The position numbers were made by a program, and so were the translations under genes. Below, piece after piece: positions 7,939 to 16,186 of a stretch of DNA of 64,000 nt. The DNA lies in the NCBI GenBank assembly GCA_002337085.1, contig DDFH01000006.1:339098-403097 (forward strand), in the 5' to 3' direction. The stretch comes from Hyphomonadaceae bacterium UBA1933. Its GTDB lineage: Bacteria > Pseudomonadota > Alphaproteobacteria > Caulobacterales > Aquidulcibacteraceae. Numbering within the stretch: position 1 is the stretch's first letter; every line of letters begins with the position of its first letter. The notes under the pieces are model-generated. The model was given only the letters and a program-made list of their open reading frames with translations, had not been told where the DNA came from and made no database searches.

Positions 7939-10785
7939 ATGACAATAGACACCACATCAGAAATTGGCGAAAATTCAATCCTTACCCTGATTGATGGTTC
8001 GGGTTATATTTTTCGTGCGTTTTATGCCATCAAGGGGCTTAATCGTAAATCTGATGGTTTGCCGGTTAATGCCGTTTCTGGTTTTTGCAATATGCTTTAT
8101 AAATTTTTGGCGGATGGCAGAAATAATGGCGATACCCCAACCCATTTAGCGGTAATTTTTGACGCCTCATCAAAAACTTTCCGCAATGAAATTTATCCTG
8201 AATATAAGGCGCAAAGGCCGCCCCCTCCTGAAGACCTTATTCCGCAATTTCCGCTAATCCGTGAGGCAACACGGGCATTTGGCGTCCCTGCTATTGAAAT
8301 GCTTGGGTTTGAGGCCGATGATTTAATTGCCACCTATGCCAAAATGGCATCTGATAAAGGTGCAAAGGTTCGTATCGTTTCATCCGACAAGGATTTGATG
8401 CAATTGGTTGGCGGCAATATCGAGCTTTATGATCCTATGAAGGATAAGCCACTTGGCCTTGATGCGGTGAATGAAAAATTTGGTGTTACCCCAGACCGTG
8501 TGATTGATGTGCAGGCATTGGCAGGTGATAGCTCTGATAATGTGCCGGGTGCGCCGGGGATTGGTGTTAAAACTGCTGCCGAGCTTATTAATACTTTCGG
8601 TTCATTAGAAGAATTATTAAATCGCGCAGAAGAAATAAAGCAGCCAAAGCGCCGCGAAACCTTGATAAATTTCCGCGAACAAATCGAAGTTTCAAAAAAA
8701 TTGGTAACTTTAAAAGACGATGTGCCAGACGTAATCCCATTAAGTGAATTTCGCGTAAAAGAGCCAGACGCGTCAGTATTGATGAGATTTCTTGAAGAAA
8801 TGGAATTTTCACAACTAACTTCTCGCGTTCGTAAACATTTGGATGTCGAAGGGCATATTGCAGATAATGCGATGGTTGGTGAAATTGCATCAGATACACC
8901 GAAAAACAGTGTTGACCGCGCAAACCATAACCCAATTAAAATTGAAAAATTTGAAACCATTTCAGATTTGGAACGCCTTAAAGAAATCCTCGAAATTGCA
9001 AAGTCACAAGGTTATATTGCTATTGATACCGAAACCGATGCGCTTGATAATGTGGGCGGTAATTTGGTTGGGGTTTGTTTGTCGACTGGCGAAAATAAAT
9101 CTTATTATGTGCCTTTGGCACATGTATCGGCGGCGGATTCGCTTTTTGCCGAAAAGTTGGATGGTCAACCCGATTTTGACAAAACCATGAGGCTTTTAAA
9201 GCCATATTTTGAAGATGCGGCAATTTTAAAAATTGGCCATAATCTTAAATATGATTGGGCGATTTTGAAAAAATATGGTATCGAAACCGCGCCATTAGAT
9301 GATACAATGCTTATTAGCTTTGTTCTGGATTCCGGCAAAGAAAGACAGGGGCATGGGCTTGATGAATTATCAATTCTTCATCTTGATCACCGTGCGATTG
9401 CCTTCAAAGATGTTTGCGGAACTGGCAAGGGGCAATTAAGTTTTGATCAAGTGTCAATATCGGACGCAACCAAATATGCCGCTGAAGATGCCGAAATTAC
9501 ACTTCGATTATGGAAACTTCTTAAACCCCGCCTCGTGCATGAACGTGTGACACGGGTTTATGAAAATATTGAACGCCCACTTGTTGCGCCAATTGCCAAA
9601 ATGGAAATGGCGGGCATAAAGGTTGATTTGAACGAATTAAACCGCCTTTCCCAAGATTTTGGTGCGCGCATGGCGGAATATGAACAACAGGCATATTCAC
9701 TCGCGGGTGAAACATTCAATGTCCAAAGCCCGAAACAATTGGGTGAGATTTTTTACGAAAAAATGGCGCTTTCTGGTGGTAAAAAAACCAAAAGTGGGCA
9801 GTGGCAGGTTGATTCCGATGTGCTTGACCAATTAGCAGCAAGCGGGCAGGAATTGGCAACTACAATTCTTGAGTACCGAACACTTGCCAAATTAAAATCA
9901 ACATATACTGATAGTTTGAAGGCGGCAATAAAACCACAAACAGGGCGTGTTCATACTTCATTTAATATGGTGGGGGCGATTACGGGGCGCTTATCATCCA
10001 CTGACCCCAATTTGCAAAATATCCCAATTCGTACCGAAGAGGGGCGTAAAATTCGCCATTGCTTTATTTCAGAGGCGGGCAAGTCGCTTATTTCTGCCGA
10101 TTATTCGCAAATTGAATTGCGTCTATTGGCACACGTTGGCGACATCCCACAGCTTAAGCAGGCGTTTATTGATAAATTGGATATTCACGCCGCAACTGCT
10201 TCGGAAATGTTTAATGTGCCAATGGCGGAAATGACATCGGAAATTCGCCGCCGTGCCAAGGCTATTAATTTCGGTATAATTTACGGGCAATCGGCATGGG
10301 CATTTGCACGGCAATTGGGTATATCTCAGGCTCAAGCCAAAGATTATATAGAAACCTATTTCGCGCGCTTCCCTGGCATTAAACAATATATGGAAGAGAA
10401 AAAGGAATTTGCGCGTAAAAACGGTTACGCCGAAACGCTATTTGGGCGGCGCATCTATCTTGAAGGCATTAATTCAAAAGGTGGTGCAGAGCGTGCCTAT
10501 GCCGAGCGGCAATCAATTAATGCACCGCTTCAGGGGGCAGCAGCAGATATTATAAAGCGTGCCATGGCGCGCCTTGATGAAGTTTTGAAAACCAATGATC
10601 TTGGTGTTAAAATGCTGCTACAAGTGCATGATGAATTGATTTTTGAAGTGCCGGAAAACAATGCCCAAGATGCGATTGAAATTATCAAACCAATAATGGA
10701 AAAAGCGGCACTTCCTGCGGTCGATTTATCTGTGCCGCTGGTGGTCGAGGCGGGGATTGGCAAAAATTGGAATGATGCGCATTAG
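7939..10785 (+). CDS. polA: DNA polymerase I
   Basis: 948 residues, full length, with all three domains. The 5'-3' exonuclease/FEN region covers about 1-300 (LIDGSGYIFRAFYA, GFEADDLIATYA, GDSSDNVPGAPGIG). The 3'-5' exonuclease covers about 335-530 with catalytic residues intact (YIAIDTETDALD, IGHNLKYDW, YAAEDAEITLRL). The polymerase covers about 560-948: motif A ISADYSQIELRLLAH, motif B RRRAKAINFGIIYG, motif C LLQVHDELIFEVP. It acts in Okazaki fragment maturation and repair. The last codons (NWNDAH, stop TAG) lie in a 20-bp sequence that is repeated exactly 1.2 kb downstream at the hemW stop, so something has been inserted at this 3' end. Confidence 0.98.
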   Translation: MTIDTTSEIGENSILTLIDGSGYIFRAFYAIKGLNRKSDGLPVNAVSGFCNMLYKFLADGRNNGDTPTHLAVIFDASSKTFRNEIYPEYKAQRPPPPEDLIPQFPLIREATRAFGVPAIEMLGFEADDLIATYAKMASDKGAKVRIVSSDKDLMQLVGGNIELYDPMKDKPLGLDAVNEKFGVTPDRVIDVQALAGDSSDNVPGAPGIGVKTAAELINTFGSLEELLNRAEEIKQPKRRETLINFREQIEVSKKLVTLKDDVPDVIPLSEFRVKEPDASVLMRFLEEMEFSQLTSRVRKHLDVEGHIADNAMVGEIASDTPKNSVDRANHNPIKIEKFETISDLERLKEILEIAKSQGYIAIDTETDALDNVGGNLVGVCLSTGENKSYYVPLAHVSAADSLFAEKLDGQPDFDKTMRLLKPYFEDAAILKIGHNLKYDWAILKKYGIETAPLDDTMLISFVLDSGKERQGHGLDELSILHLDHRAIAFKDVCGTGKGQLSFDQVSISDATKYAAEDAEITLRLWKLLKPRLVHERVTRVYENIERPLVAPIAKMEMAGIKVDLNELNRLSQDFGARMAEYEQQAYSLAGETFNVQSPKQLGEIFYEKMALSGGKKTKSGQWQVDSDVLDQLAASGQELATTILEYRTLAKLKSTYTDSLKAAIKPQTGRVHTSFNMVGAITGRLSSTDPNLQNIPIRTEEGRKIRHCFISEAGKSLISADYSQIELRLLAHVGDIPQLKQAFIDKLDIHAATASEMFNVPMAEMTSEIRRRAKAINFGIIYGQSAWAFARQLGISQAQAKDYIETYFARFPGIKQYMEEKKEFARKNGYAETLFGRRIYLEGINSKGGAERAYAERQSINAPLQGAAADIIKRAMARLDEVLKTNDLGVKMLLQVHDELIFEVPENNAQDAIEIIKPIMEKAALPAVDLSVPLVVEAGIGKNWNDAH
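10765..10784. repeat. 20-bp direct repeat, left copy (polA 3' end)
   Basis: aattggaatgatgcgcatta, identical to 11971-11990. The flanking bases differ on both sides, so the identity is exactly 20 bp. It contains the last codons of polA. Confidence 0.97.
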
Positions 10786-10813
10786 AAACTGTTTGCAACT
10801 TTAAAGCCATCTG

Positions 10814-10843
10814 TTGACTATTTTACCTTAATGGATTTAAAAT
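10814..10843 (+). promoter_or_regulatory. Sigma70-type promoter for the DUF4236 gene
   Basis: TTGACT (10814-10819), 18-bp spacer, TAAAAT (10838-10843), followed by AAGG at 10857-10860 ahead of the ATG at 10867. It lies wholly inside the inserted segment, so the cargo brings its own expression signals. Confidence 0.5.
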
Positions 10844-10866
10844 AATTCCAAAAGTTAAGGTTTTGT

Positions 10867-11961
10867 ATGTCGTTTTATTTCAGAAAATCAGTTTCTGCTG
10901 GTCCGTTTAGATTCAATTTTTCTAAAAGCGGCGTTGGTTTATCTGTTGGCGTTAAAGGGTTGAGAATCGGTACAGGGCCTCGTGGACATTATGTTCACGC
11001 GGGACGTGGCGGATTATATTATCGTGCGTCACTGGGACGTGTTGGTGGAAAGATCAAAACGCCACAATTTACACCGCAAATAAAAGATAATTACGCAGAT
11101 GATGTTGTTATGGAAGCCATAGATTCTGGTGACATAATGGCTATGACATCTGAGTCACATCAGCAATTATTAGATGAATTAAATGCAAATGCAGCAAGAC
11201 AGAAGCTATCAATTATTCTATCAATTGTATTTGGGTTGTTTGGCTTTTTTATTGGCGCTAACGTGTCAAGTTCAATGGCCTTTTGGCTTATTTTCTTGTT
11301 CATCCCTGGTTTATATTTAGGAAAATGGTTTGATTCTTATCGTCGAACATCAGTACTTTTTTATGATATCGATGACAATGTTGATGTAGCGTACCAAAAA
11401 CTAGTTCAAAGTTTTAACGGACTTTTAAACTGCGGTGGAAAATGGCACATTGAAGAAAAGGGCGATATTACAAACTATTACGGCATGAAAATAAATGCTG
11501 GCGCATCTTCTTTGGTGCGAAAGTCACCAACTATGTTAGGTTTTTCTGTCCCAGCGGTTATAAAATCAAATGTTAACCCTCCAAGTATTATGGTCGGAAG
11601 GCAAAAATTATATTTTTTTCCAGACGTAATTTTAGTTGAAGATAAAAATAAATTTGGTGCTGTTCCATATAAGGAACTCATGATTAGTGTATTTGATTCC
11701 AATTTCATCGAAGAAAACAGCGTTCCAAGTGATGCAGTAATAGTCAGATACACTTGGCGCTTTGTTAATAAAAATGGTGGGCCCGATAGACGCTTTTCTA
11801 ACAACCGACAAATTCCAGTTTGTAGGTATGAAGGCATGCGACTTACCAGCAAGAACGGCTTAAATGAATTGCTAGAATTTTCAAAGATTGGTGTTGGTAA
11901 TCACTTTAAGAGTTCAATTTGTTATGTTGCAGACTGTATAGGTTCGCAATCTTTTCAATAG
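10867..11961 (+). CDS. DUF4236 domain membrane protein
   Basis: 364 residues. The first 55 or so residues are a textbook DUF4236 domain (FYFRKSVSAGPFRFNFSKSG, GVGLSVGVKGLRIGTGPRG, HYVHAGRGGLYYRASLG). A pair of hydrophobic helices lies at about 117-160 (LSIILSIVFGLFGFFIGA, then MAFWLIFLFIPGLYLG), and a beta-rich C-terminal half of unknown family follows. The function of DUF4236 is not established. Base and codon use is more AT-rich than polA or hemW (frequent ATA, TTA, AGA), in line with recent transfer. It sits alone between 20-bp direct repeats at the polA 3' end. Confidence 0.88.
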   Translation: MSFYFRKSVSAGPFRFNFSKSGVGLSVGVKGLRIGTGPRGHYVHAGRGGLYYRASLGRVGGKIKTPQFTPQIKDNYADDVVMEAIDSGDIMAMTSESHQQLLDELNANAARQKLSIILSIVFGLFGFFIGANVSSSMAFWLIFLFIPGLYLGKWFDSYRRTSVLFYDIDDNVDVAYQKLVQSFNGLLNCGGKWHIEEKGDITNYYGMKINAGASSLVRKSPTMLGFSVPAVIKSNVNPPSIMVGRQKLYFFPDVILVEDKNKFGAVPYKELMISVFDSNFIEENSVPSDAVIVRYTWRFVNKNGGPDRRFSNNRQIPVCRYEGMRLTSKNGLNELLEFSKIGVGNHFKSSICYVADCIGSQSFQ

Positions 11962-11970
11962 ATAATTAAT

Positions 11971-11990
11971 AATTGGAATGATGCGCATTA
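11971..11990. repeat. 20-bp direct repeat, right copy (hemW 3' end)
   Basis: Same 20 bases as 10765-10784. The final TTA (11988-11990) is the reverse complement of the hemW stop codon TAA, so this copy overlaps the end of hemW. Confidence 0.97.
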
Positions 11991-13115
11991 ATCTAGAATT
12001 TGTGAAACAATGTAATTCGCAAACTTACGCCCATCATTGGTGATTTTTATGATGTTACCATCTTTGGCGATATAACCATCATCAATCAGAGTGTTTAGTT
12101 TTTCGTGGTTTAAAACCCAATCATTTTCAAGCATTGCACAACCATCATTAATGCGTAAACCCATAAGATAATATTCGCGGGCGGCATCAATTTCCGACAA
12201 TTTATCATATTCAGTGGTGGCGGTGGCGGCTTTGCTAATTGCCGTAATATATTCATCGGGACGAAGGTGATTTAGGGTTGCAATGCGATCTTCAACCCCG
12301 CCAAAACGACCATGTGCACCCGGGCCAATGCCGATAAAATCCTGTGATTGCCAATAAAGTAAATTATGCTTTGAATATTTTTGCGGGCTTTTAGCATGAT
12401 TGGAAATTTCATACTGATTATAGCCCAAATCATCAAGAATTTGCCCCGCAAGATCATAAAACTCACCCGCCTCATCATCTGGTTTGGGGATTAATGCCCC
12501 GCGTGCTGCCTTGCGTGCGAACGCAGTTTCTGGCTCAATAGTAAGTTGATATGGTGAGATGTGGTCAACGCCAAATTCGGACGCAATTATGAAATCTTGC
12601 CGCATTTCTTCTAGGTGCTGATTGGGGCGGGCATAGATTATATCAATTGAAACATTATCAAAGATGTTCCGCGCATTCTCAGTGGCGCTTAAAGATTCAG
12701 CGGCACTATGAAAGCGCCCCAATTCTTTTAAGCCATTATTCGAAAAACACTGAACCCCAAGTGATAATCGATTTATTCCAACCTTTTTAAACCATTTTAA
12801 TTTATCAATTGCTGCATCATCTGGGTTGGTTTCAAGGGTGATTTCAATATCATCTTCAAAGCCCCATAATTTTTCACAAAGCGCAATTATTTCACCAATT
12901 TTTGACGGCAAAAGCAGTGATGGTGTGCCGCCCCCAAAAAAGATTGAGGTTAGTTTACGTGATGGCATTTTGCTATGCCATTTCAAAATTTCGGCTTTTA
13001 TTGCATTAACCAGACCATCAACATCGCGCCCACGCGCACGGTAAATATTGAAATCACAATAAGGACAGATTTTGGCGCAATAGGGCCAATGGATATATAA
13101 TCCAAGCTTTCTCAA
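11988..13115 (-). CDS. hemW: HemW heme chaperone / HemN-like radical SAM protein
   Basis: 375 residues. The radical-SAM cluster motif is at the N-terminus: YIHWPYCAKICPYCDFN (C-x3-C-x2-C). Further family marks are SIFFGGGTPSLL, the ETNPDD segment, NRLSLGVQCF and the HemW C-terminal winged domain. Its length and lack of the HemN N-terminal extension fit HemW, which binds heme and supports insertion into respiratory proteins, rather than coproporphyrinogen dehydrogenase HemN. It overlaps rdgB by 4 nt, the conserved alphaproteobacterial rdgB-hemW pair. Its stop lies in the right-hand 20-bp repeat. Confidence 0.92.
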   Translation of the reverse strand: MRKLGLYIHWPYCAKICPYCDFNIYRARGRDVDGLVNAIKAEILKWHSKMPSRKLTSIFFGGGTPSLLLPSKIGEIIALCEKLWGFEDDIEITLETNPDDAAIDKLKWFKKVGINRLSLGVQCFSNNGLKELGRFHSAAESLSATENARNIFDNVSIDIIYARPNQHLEEMRQDFIIASEFGVDHISPYQLTIEPETAFARKAARGALIPKPDDEAGEFYDLAGQILDDLGYNQYEISNHAKSPQKYSKHNLLYWQSQDFIGIGPGAHGRFGGVEDRIATLNHLRPDEYITAISKAATATTEYDKLSEIDAAREYYLMGLRINDGCAMLENDWVLNHEKLNTLIDDGYIAKDGNIIKITNDGRKFANYIVSQILD

Positions 13116-13717
13116 GATTTAAACACCGAATTTACAAGCTTTTTAAAGGCATCCGCACGGTGGGACATTTTGTGTTTCTTGGCCGCGTCCATTTCTCCAA
13201 AGGTTATGCTTTCACCATTTGCGACAAATATCGGGTCATAACCAAAACCATTTTCACCCCGTGGTGGAAACTCTAGATGCCCACGTACTTCCCCCTCAAA
13301 AACCTGCTCCTCACCATCTGGTGATACAAGTGCCAAAACACAAACAAAACGCGCGCTATAATCACTGGTTTTCAGCGTTTCTAGTCGGTTTTTAACCTTG
13401 TTCATGGCATAGGCAAAGTCACGTTCTTTAGTTTGTGGATTTTCTGCCCAGCGCGCGGAATAAATTCCTGGTTCACTGCCCAATGCAAAAACCTCAAGCC
13501 CTGAATCATCGGCAAGTGCAGTCATGCCAGAAACGGACGCAGCGGCACGCGCTTTTAGCAATGCATTACCTATAAAGCTATTTTCTGTCTCTTCCGGCTC
13601 TGGTAAATCCATATCAAGTGCGCTTTTGACACTAACCCCAAATGGTGCAAGCAAATCATTAATTTCACGGACTTTGCCTTTGTTATGGGTGGCAATTACA
13701 AGGTTTTGCAAATTCAT
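13112..13717 (-). CDS. rdgB: XTP/dITP diphosphatase (house-cleaning NTPase)
   Basis: 201 residues, the typical Ham1/RdgB length. Signatures: the substrate-binding start VIATHNKGKVREI, the acidic motif TALADDSGLEVFAL, the SARWAE loop, and GENGFGYDPIFVANGESITFGEM near the C-terminus with HRADAF. It hydrolyses dITP and XTP to keep deaminated purines out of DNA. It is translationally coupled to hemW. rph, which precedes rdgB in many relatives, is not here; an unrecognised gene sits upstream instead. Confidence 0.95.
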   Translation of the reverse strand: MNLQNLVIATHNKGKVREINDLLAPFGVSVKSALDMDLPEPEETENSFIGNALLKARAAASVSGMTALADDSGLEVFALGSEPGIYSARWAENPQTKERDFAYAMNKVKNRLETLKTSDYSARFVCVLALVSPDGEEQVFEGEVRGHLEFPPRGENGFGYDPIFVANGESITFGEMDAAKKHKMSHRADAFKKLVNSVFKS

Positions 13718-13734
13718 TTGGTTTATTTATCGCT

Positions 13735-14166
13735 TTAATTTACTGATCTAACGGGTTTCATGCCGTATGGCGGCTCTGGCGTGCGTTTTGGAATTGGTGC
13801 GCCCCATGTCCACCCTGCGGCGGCAAATGATGCGGCAGCAGCGCGGGCGCATTCACGTATTCCACCCGATGGTTCACGCCCAACGAGCCAACGTAAACCG
13901 GCAAGAAAAGCATCATCATCGTCATTTTGTGCCGCAGACATAACGTTTAACAGTGTTCGTTCATCTGGTGTGGGGTCAATTGCGCCAACCTCACCAAGGT
14001 TAAGTTTCCGCCCCGCTTCAAGCAAAATTTGTGCAAAGGCACGCATTGATAATTGTGCGGCAATAACCCGCTCGGTATTTACCGGACACGACGCCCCATC
14101 CTTCAGACTGGCACGTCTGATGGCATGAATTGCTAGCTGTGCTCCGGGTTCAAGGGTTTTGACCAT
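13735..14166 (-). CDS. Hypothetical protein, unrecognised
   Basis: 143 residues, no family recognised. It is Ala/Arg-rich and helical in character, with 'CPVNTERVIAAQLSMRAFAQ' and a conserved-looking tail 'GWTWGAPIPKRTPEPPYGMK'. No signal peptide or membrane segment. Codon use is noticeably GC-richer than its neighbours in the last third. It precedes rdgB by 17 bp on the same strand, so it may be cotranscribed. The opposite strand is also open over most of this stretch (13760-14128), as expected for GC-rich coding sequence; the minus-strand frame is preferred because it fits the operon orientation. Confidence 0.6.
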   Translation of the reverse strand: MVKTLEPGAQLAIHAIRRASLKDGASCPVNTERVIAAQLSMRAFAQILLEAGRKLNLGEVGAIDPTPDERTLLNVMSAAQNDDDDAFLAGLRWLVGREPSGGIRECARAAAASFAAAGWTWGAPIPKRTPEPPYGMKPVRSVN

Positions 14167-14227
14167 GGTTCTATTCTACGCGGAAACTGAAAAATCGCAA
14201 TGTTTTATTGCAAATTATTATTATGTT

Positions 14228-14929
14228 TTAGGATTTTTCTTTATTACGAATTTCAAAAGGCAAATCCTGTTTTAATGATTGGTCGAGAAGTTTGATATCA
14301 ATATCAATTGAACGAACATCTTCGCCATGCATACGCGCCGCAAAATCGCTAAAGGCTGCCTCAAGGCGGGCAATCATATTATCAATATCATGGGTCTTGG
14401 CTTCGTCATTACTGATTATTGCCTTGCCGCGCGCGGTCAATAAATCGGCGGTTGCGGGAATATAATATGTAAAAACCCGCTGTACCTCAGATAGTTTTGA
14501 AGAATCGCGCAATAATTCATGCTGCATCATTTCGGCATTTTTAACAATGGAACGCAAATTTTCGCCAACCGCACCAGAAGCAACCGCAGACGCCGCACGA
14601 ATTTCGTTAAAATCAGGCTTGGCATCTTCAATAATTTTTTTATGAATTGCAGGATCTTCGGGTTCTGGCTGGATTGGGGGAACCGATGTTGTCTTTTGAC
14701 TATATTTATAAAGCATGAACTCTTGTTCTTGCGAGCTTTTTTTACGGGCATAAGAAGTGGCGGCGCCAATAATGCCCATAGTTAGGCCAAAAAACACCCA
14801 CGGATTTTCGAGCATAATTGCAATTATCGAAAATCCAACAATCATGCCAATGCCTTTGGGGCTAATTAGCCATTCCTTTACATATTTCCATTGCCCTAAA
14901 TTATGCTCGTCTTCGTCCCCCCTTGCCAT
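14228..14929 (-). CDS. XpaC-like protein (5-bromo-4-chloroindolyl phosphate hydrolysis family)
   Basis: 233 residues. Two hydrophobic segments sit near the N-terminus (about residues 24-55: GIGMIVGFSIIAIMLENPWV, FFGLTMGIIGAATSY), followed by a long helical cytoplasmic region with a typical XpaC-like stretch (LSEVQRVFTYYIPATADLLTAR). This family is commonly found beside telA, and here telA ends 3 bp upstream of its start. The biochemical role is unproven; the pair is associated with tellurite and membrane stress resistance in other bacteria. Family assignment relies on the XpaC stretch plus the telA neighbour. Confidence 0.8.
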   Translation of the reverse strand: MARGDEDEHNLGQWKYVKEWLISPKGIGMIVGFSIIAIMLENPWVFFGLTMGIIGAATSYARKKSSQEQEFMLYKYSQKTTSVPPIQPEPEDPAIHKKIIEDAKPDFNEIRAASAVASGAVGENLRSIVKNAEMMQHELLRDSSKLSEVQRVFTYYIPATADLLTARGKAIISNDEAKTHDIDNMIARLEAAFSDFAARMHGEDVRSIDIDIKLLDQSLKQDLPFEIRNKEKS

Positions 14930-14932
14930 AAT

Positions 14933-16069
14933 TTAACGTCTTTCCGCATCAATAAGGGCTTGGCGTAATTCTTCGGTCATTTGTCCCATTCGAACCTCAA
15001 CCTCGGCACGTTTAACACGACCTTCTTGTTGTTTTTGAATAACGCCATTAATAGTTTCGATGAGGTCACGGTTGGCCTGTTCAAGGGTTTCAAGATCAAC
15101 AATACCACGTTGGGATTGTTCTTCGATTGAAATGGCTTGATTCTTCATCATTGCAGAGGTTTCGCGTAACATCGCATTGGTGGCATCGGTAACCGCCTTT
15201 TGCATCTCAAGCGCGTCTTGTTGGCGGTTTAGCCCCAAAACCAAAACCATTTTTTGCTTCCACAGTGGGATTGTAAGGCGGGTTGATGCCTGTAATGATT
15301 CGATTAATGTCTCATCACCTGATTGCACAATACGGATTTGCGGCAATTGTTGAATACCAATTTGGCGCGCCTGTTTTAAATAGAAAACCCGTTTTTCGAG
15401 GCGATCTAATGCCTGTTCGGCATCTTTGTAATTTTGTGCCTCAATAAGGCCGTCACCCGCCAACGCCGCTTGTTCTGCGATTTGTTTAAGTTCGGGAAGG
15501 CGAGAGTTTTTCATTTCAATGGCAAATGCCTCGCCGGCCTCAATGTAGGTGGCTAGTTGGGCAATTGAGGCGGCAGTTTGTTCATGCAAATCATCAAGGA
15601 CAGCTATATCGCGGCGCAAGCCGTCTTTTCTTTTATCAAGTTCGATTGAGATTGAATCAATCTGCCCGGCAACATCATCATAACGACCTTTAAACTTTTC
15701 CACTTCGGCACGGGCATTGCCGAACATTTTTTCAAAAAACCCTTTTTTCTGGATTGATTGTGGATCAAGCCCTTTGGCCTTTGCGATAATTTCGGTCAGT
15801 AATTTACCGGTTTCGCCCAATTCCTTATTGCGGGTTTGCGCCAGGATTTTATCGGCATATGCGACAACTTTTTTCTGTGCGGCATCGCCAAATGTGGCAA
15901 TTGATGCACGGTCTTCCAACGAAATCTGTGCGCGAATAATATCAAGCTCTTGTTTATTAACAGTGATTTCAGGCAATGTGGTTTTATCCGCCACATTATT
16001 ATCAAGATTTGCAACCTCTTGAATATTCACTGGTTCAGCTTGCGGGGCTGCATCTTTTTCATCGCTCAT
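14933..16069 (-). CDS. telA: TelA/KlaA family toxic anion resistance protein
   Basis: 378 residues matching the TelA (toxic anion resistance) family: a mostly helical, coiled-coil-rich cytoplasmic protein. Family-like stretches include DKILAQTRNKELGETGKLL, KGFFEKMFGNARAEVEKFKG, RLTIPLWKQKMVLVLGLNRQ and ETLEQANRDLIETINGVI. GGAGAA lies eight bases upstream of the ATG. It is the first gene of a two-gene unit with the XpaC-like gene. A 9-bp direct repeat spaced two helical turns lies 77-106 bp upstream and could be an operator. Confidence 0.9.
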   Translation of the reverse strand: MSDEKDAAPQAEPVNIQEVANLDNNVADKTTLPEITVNKQELDIIRAQISLEDRASIATFGDAAQKKVVAYADKILAQTRNKELGETGKLLTEIIAKAKGLDPQSIQKKGFFEKMFGNARAEVEKFKGRYDDVAGQIDSISIELDKRKDGLRRDIAVLDDLHEQTAASIAQLATYIEAGEAFAIEMKNSRLPELKQIAEQAALAGDGLIEAQNYKDAEQALDRLEKRVFYLKQARQIGIQQLPQIRIVQSGDETLIESLQASTRLTIPLWKQKMVLVLGLNRQQDALEMQKAVTDATNAMLRETSAMMKNQAISIEEQSQRGIVDLETLEQANRDLIETINGVIQKQQEGRVKRAEVEVRMGQMTEELRQALIDAERR

Positions 16070-16145
16070 TTGGGCTATTCTCCGAAAAACCGTAATTCAT
16101 TTAAGATAATATCAGTTTGGAGATTTTAAAGCCAATTAAAGCAGT

Positions 16146-16175
16146 AACCTGCAATATATTTTCCCCAACCTGCAA
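16146..16175 (-). promoter_or_regulatory. Direct repeat upstream of telA
   Basis: AACCTGCAA occurs at 16146-16154 and 16167-16175, spaced 21 bp centre to centre (two helical turns), between the telA start and the end of the upstream gene. Possibly a tandem operator; no regulator identified. Confidence 0.3.
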
Positions 16176-16186
16176 AAATTAAAGGG

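Larger units (their letters stand above)
10785..11970. mobile_element. Probable 1.2-kb single-gene insertion between polA and hemW
   Basis: Segment bounded by the exact 20-bp direct repeats. It carries only the DUF4236 gene with its own promoter. No transposase, integrase or terminal inverted repeats are seen, so the mechanism is unknown; the repeat could be a long target duplication or an att-like core. Removing the segment plus one repeat would join polA to hemW with their stop codons overlapping convergently, which is the likely ancestral layout. Confidence 0.5.

Noticed and set aside
13760..14128. 122-residue plus-strand frame opposite the hypothetical gene before rdgB
   Set aside because: Both strands are open here because the stretch is GC-rich. 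The minus-strand frame fits the rdgB-hemW transcription direction, so I kept only that one.
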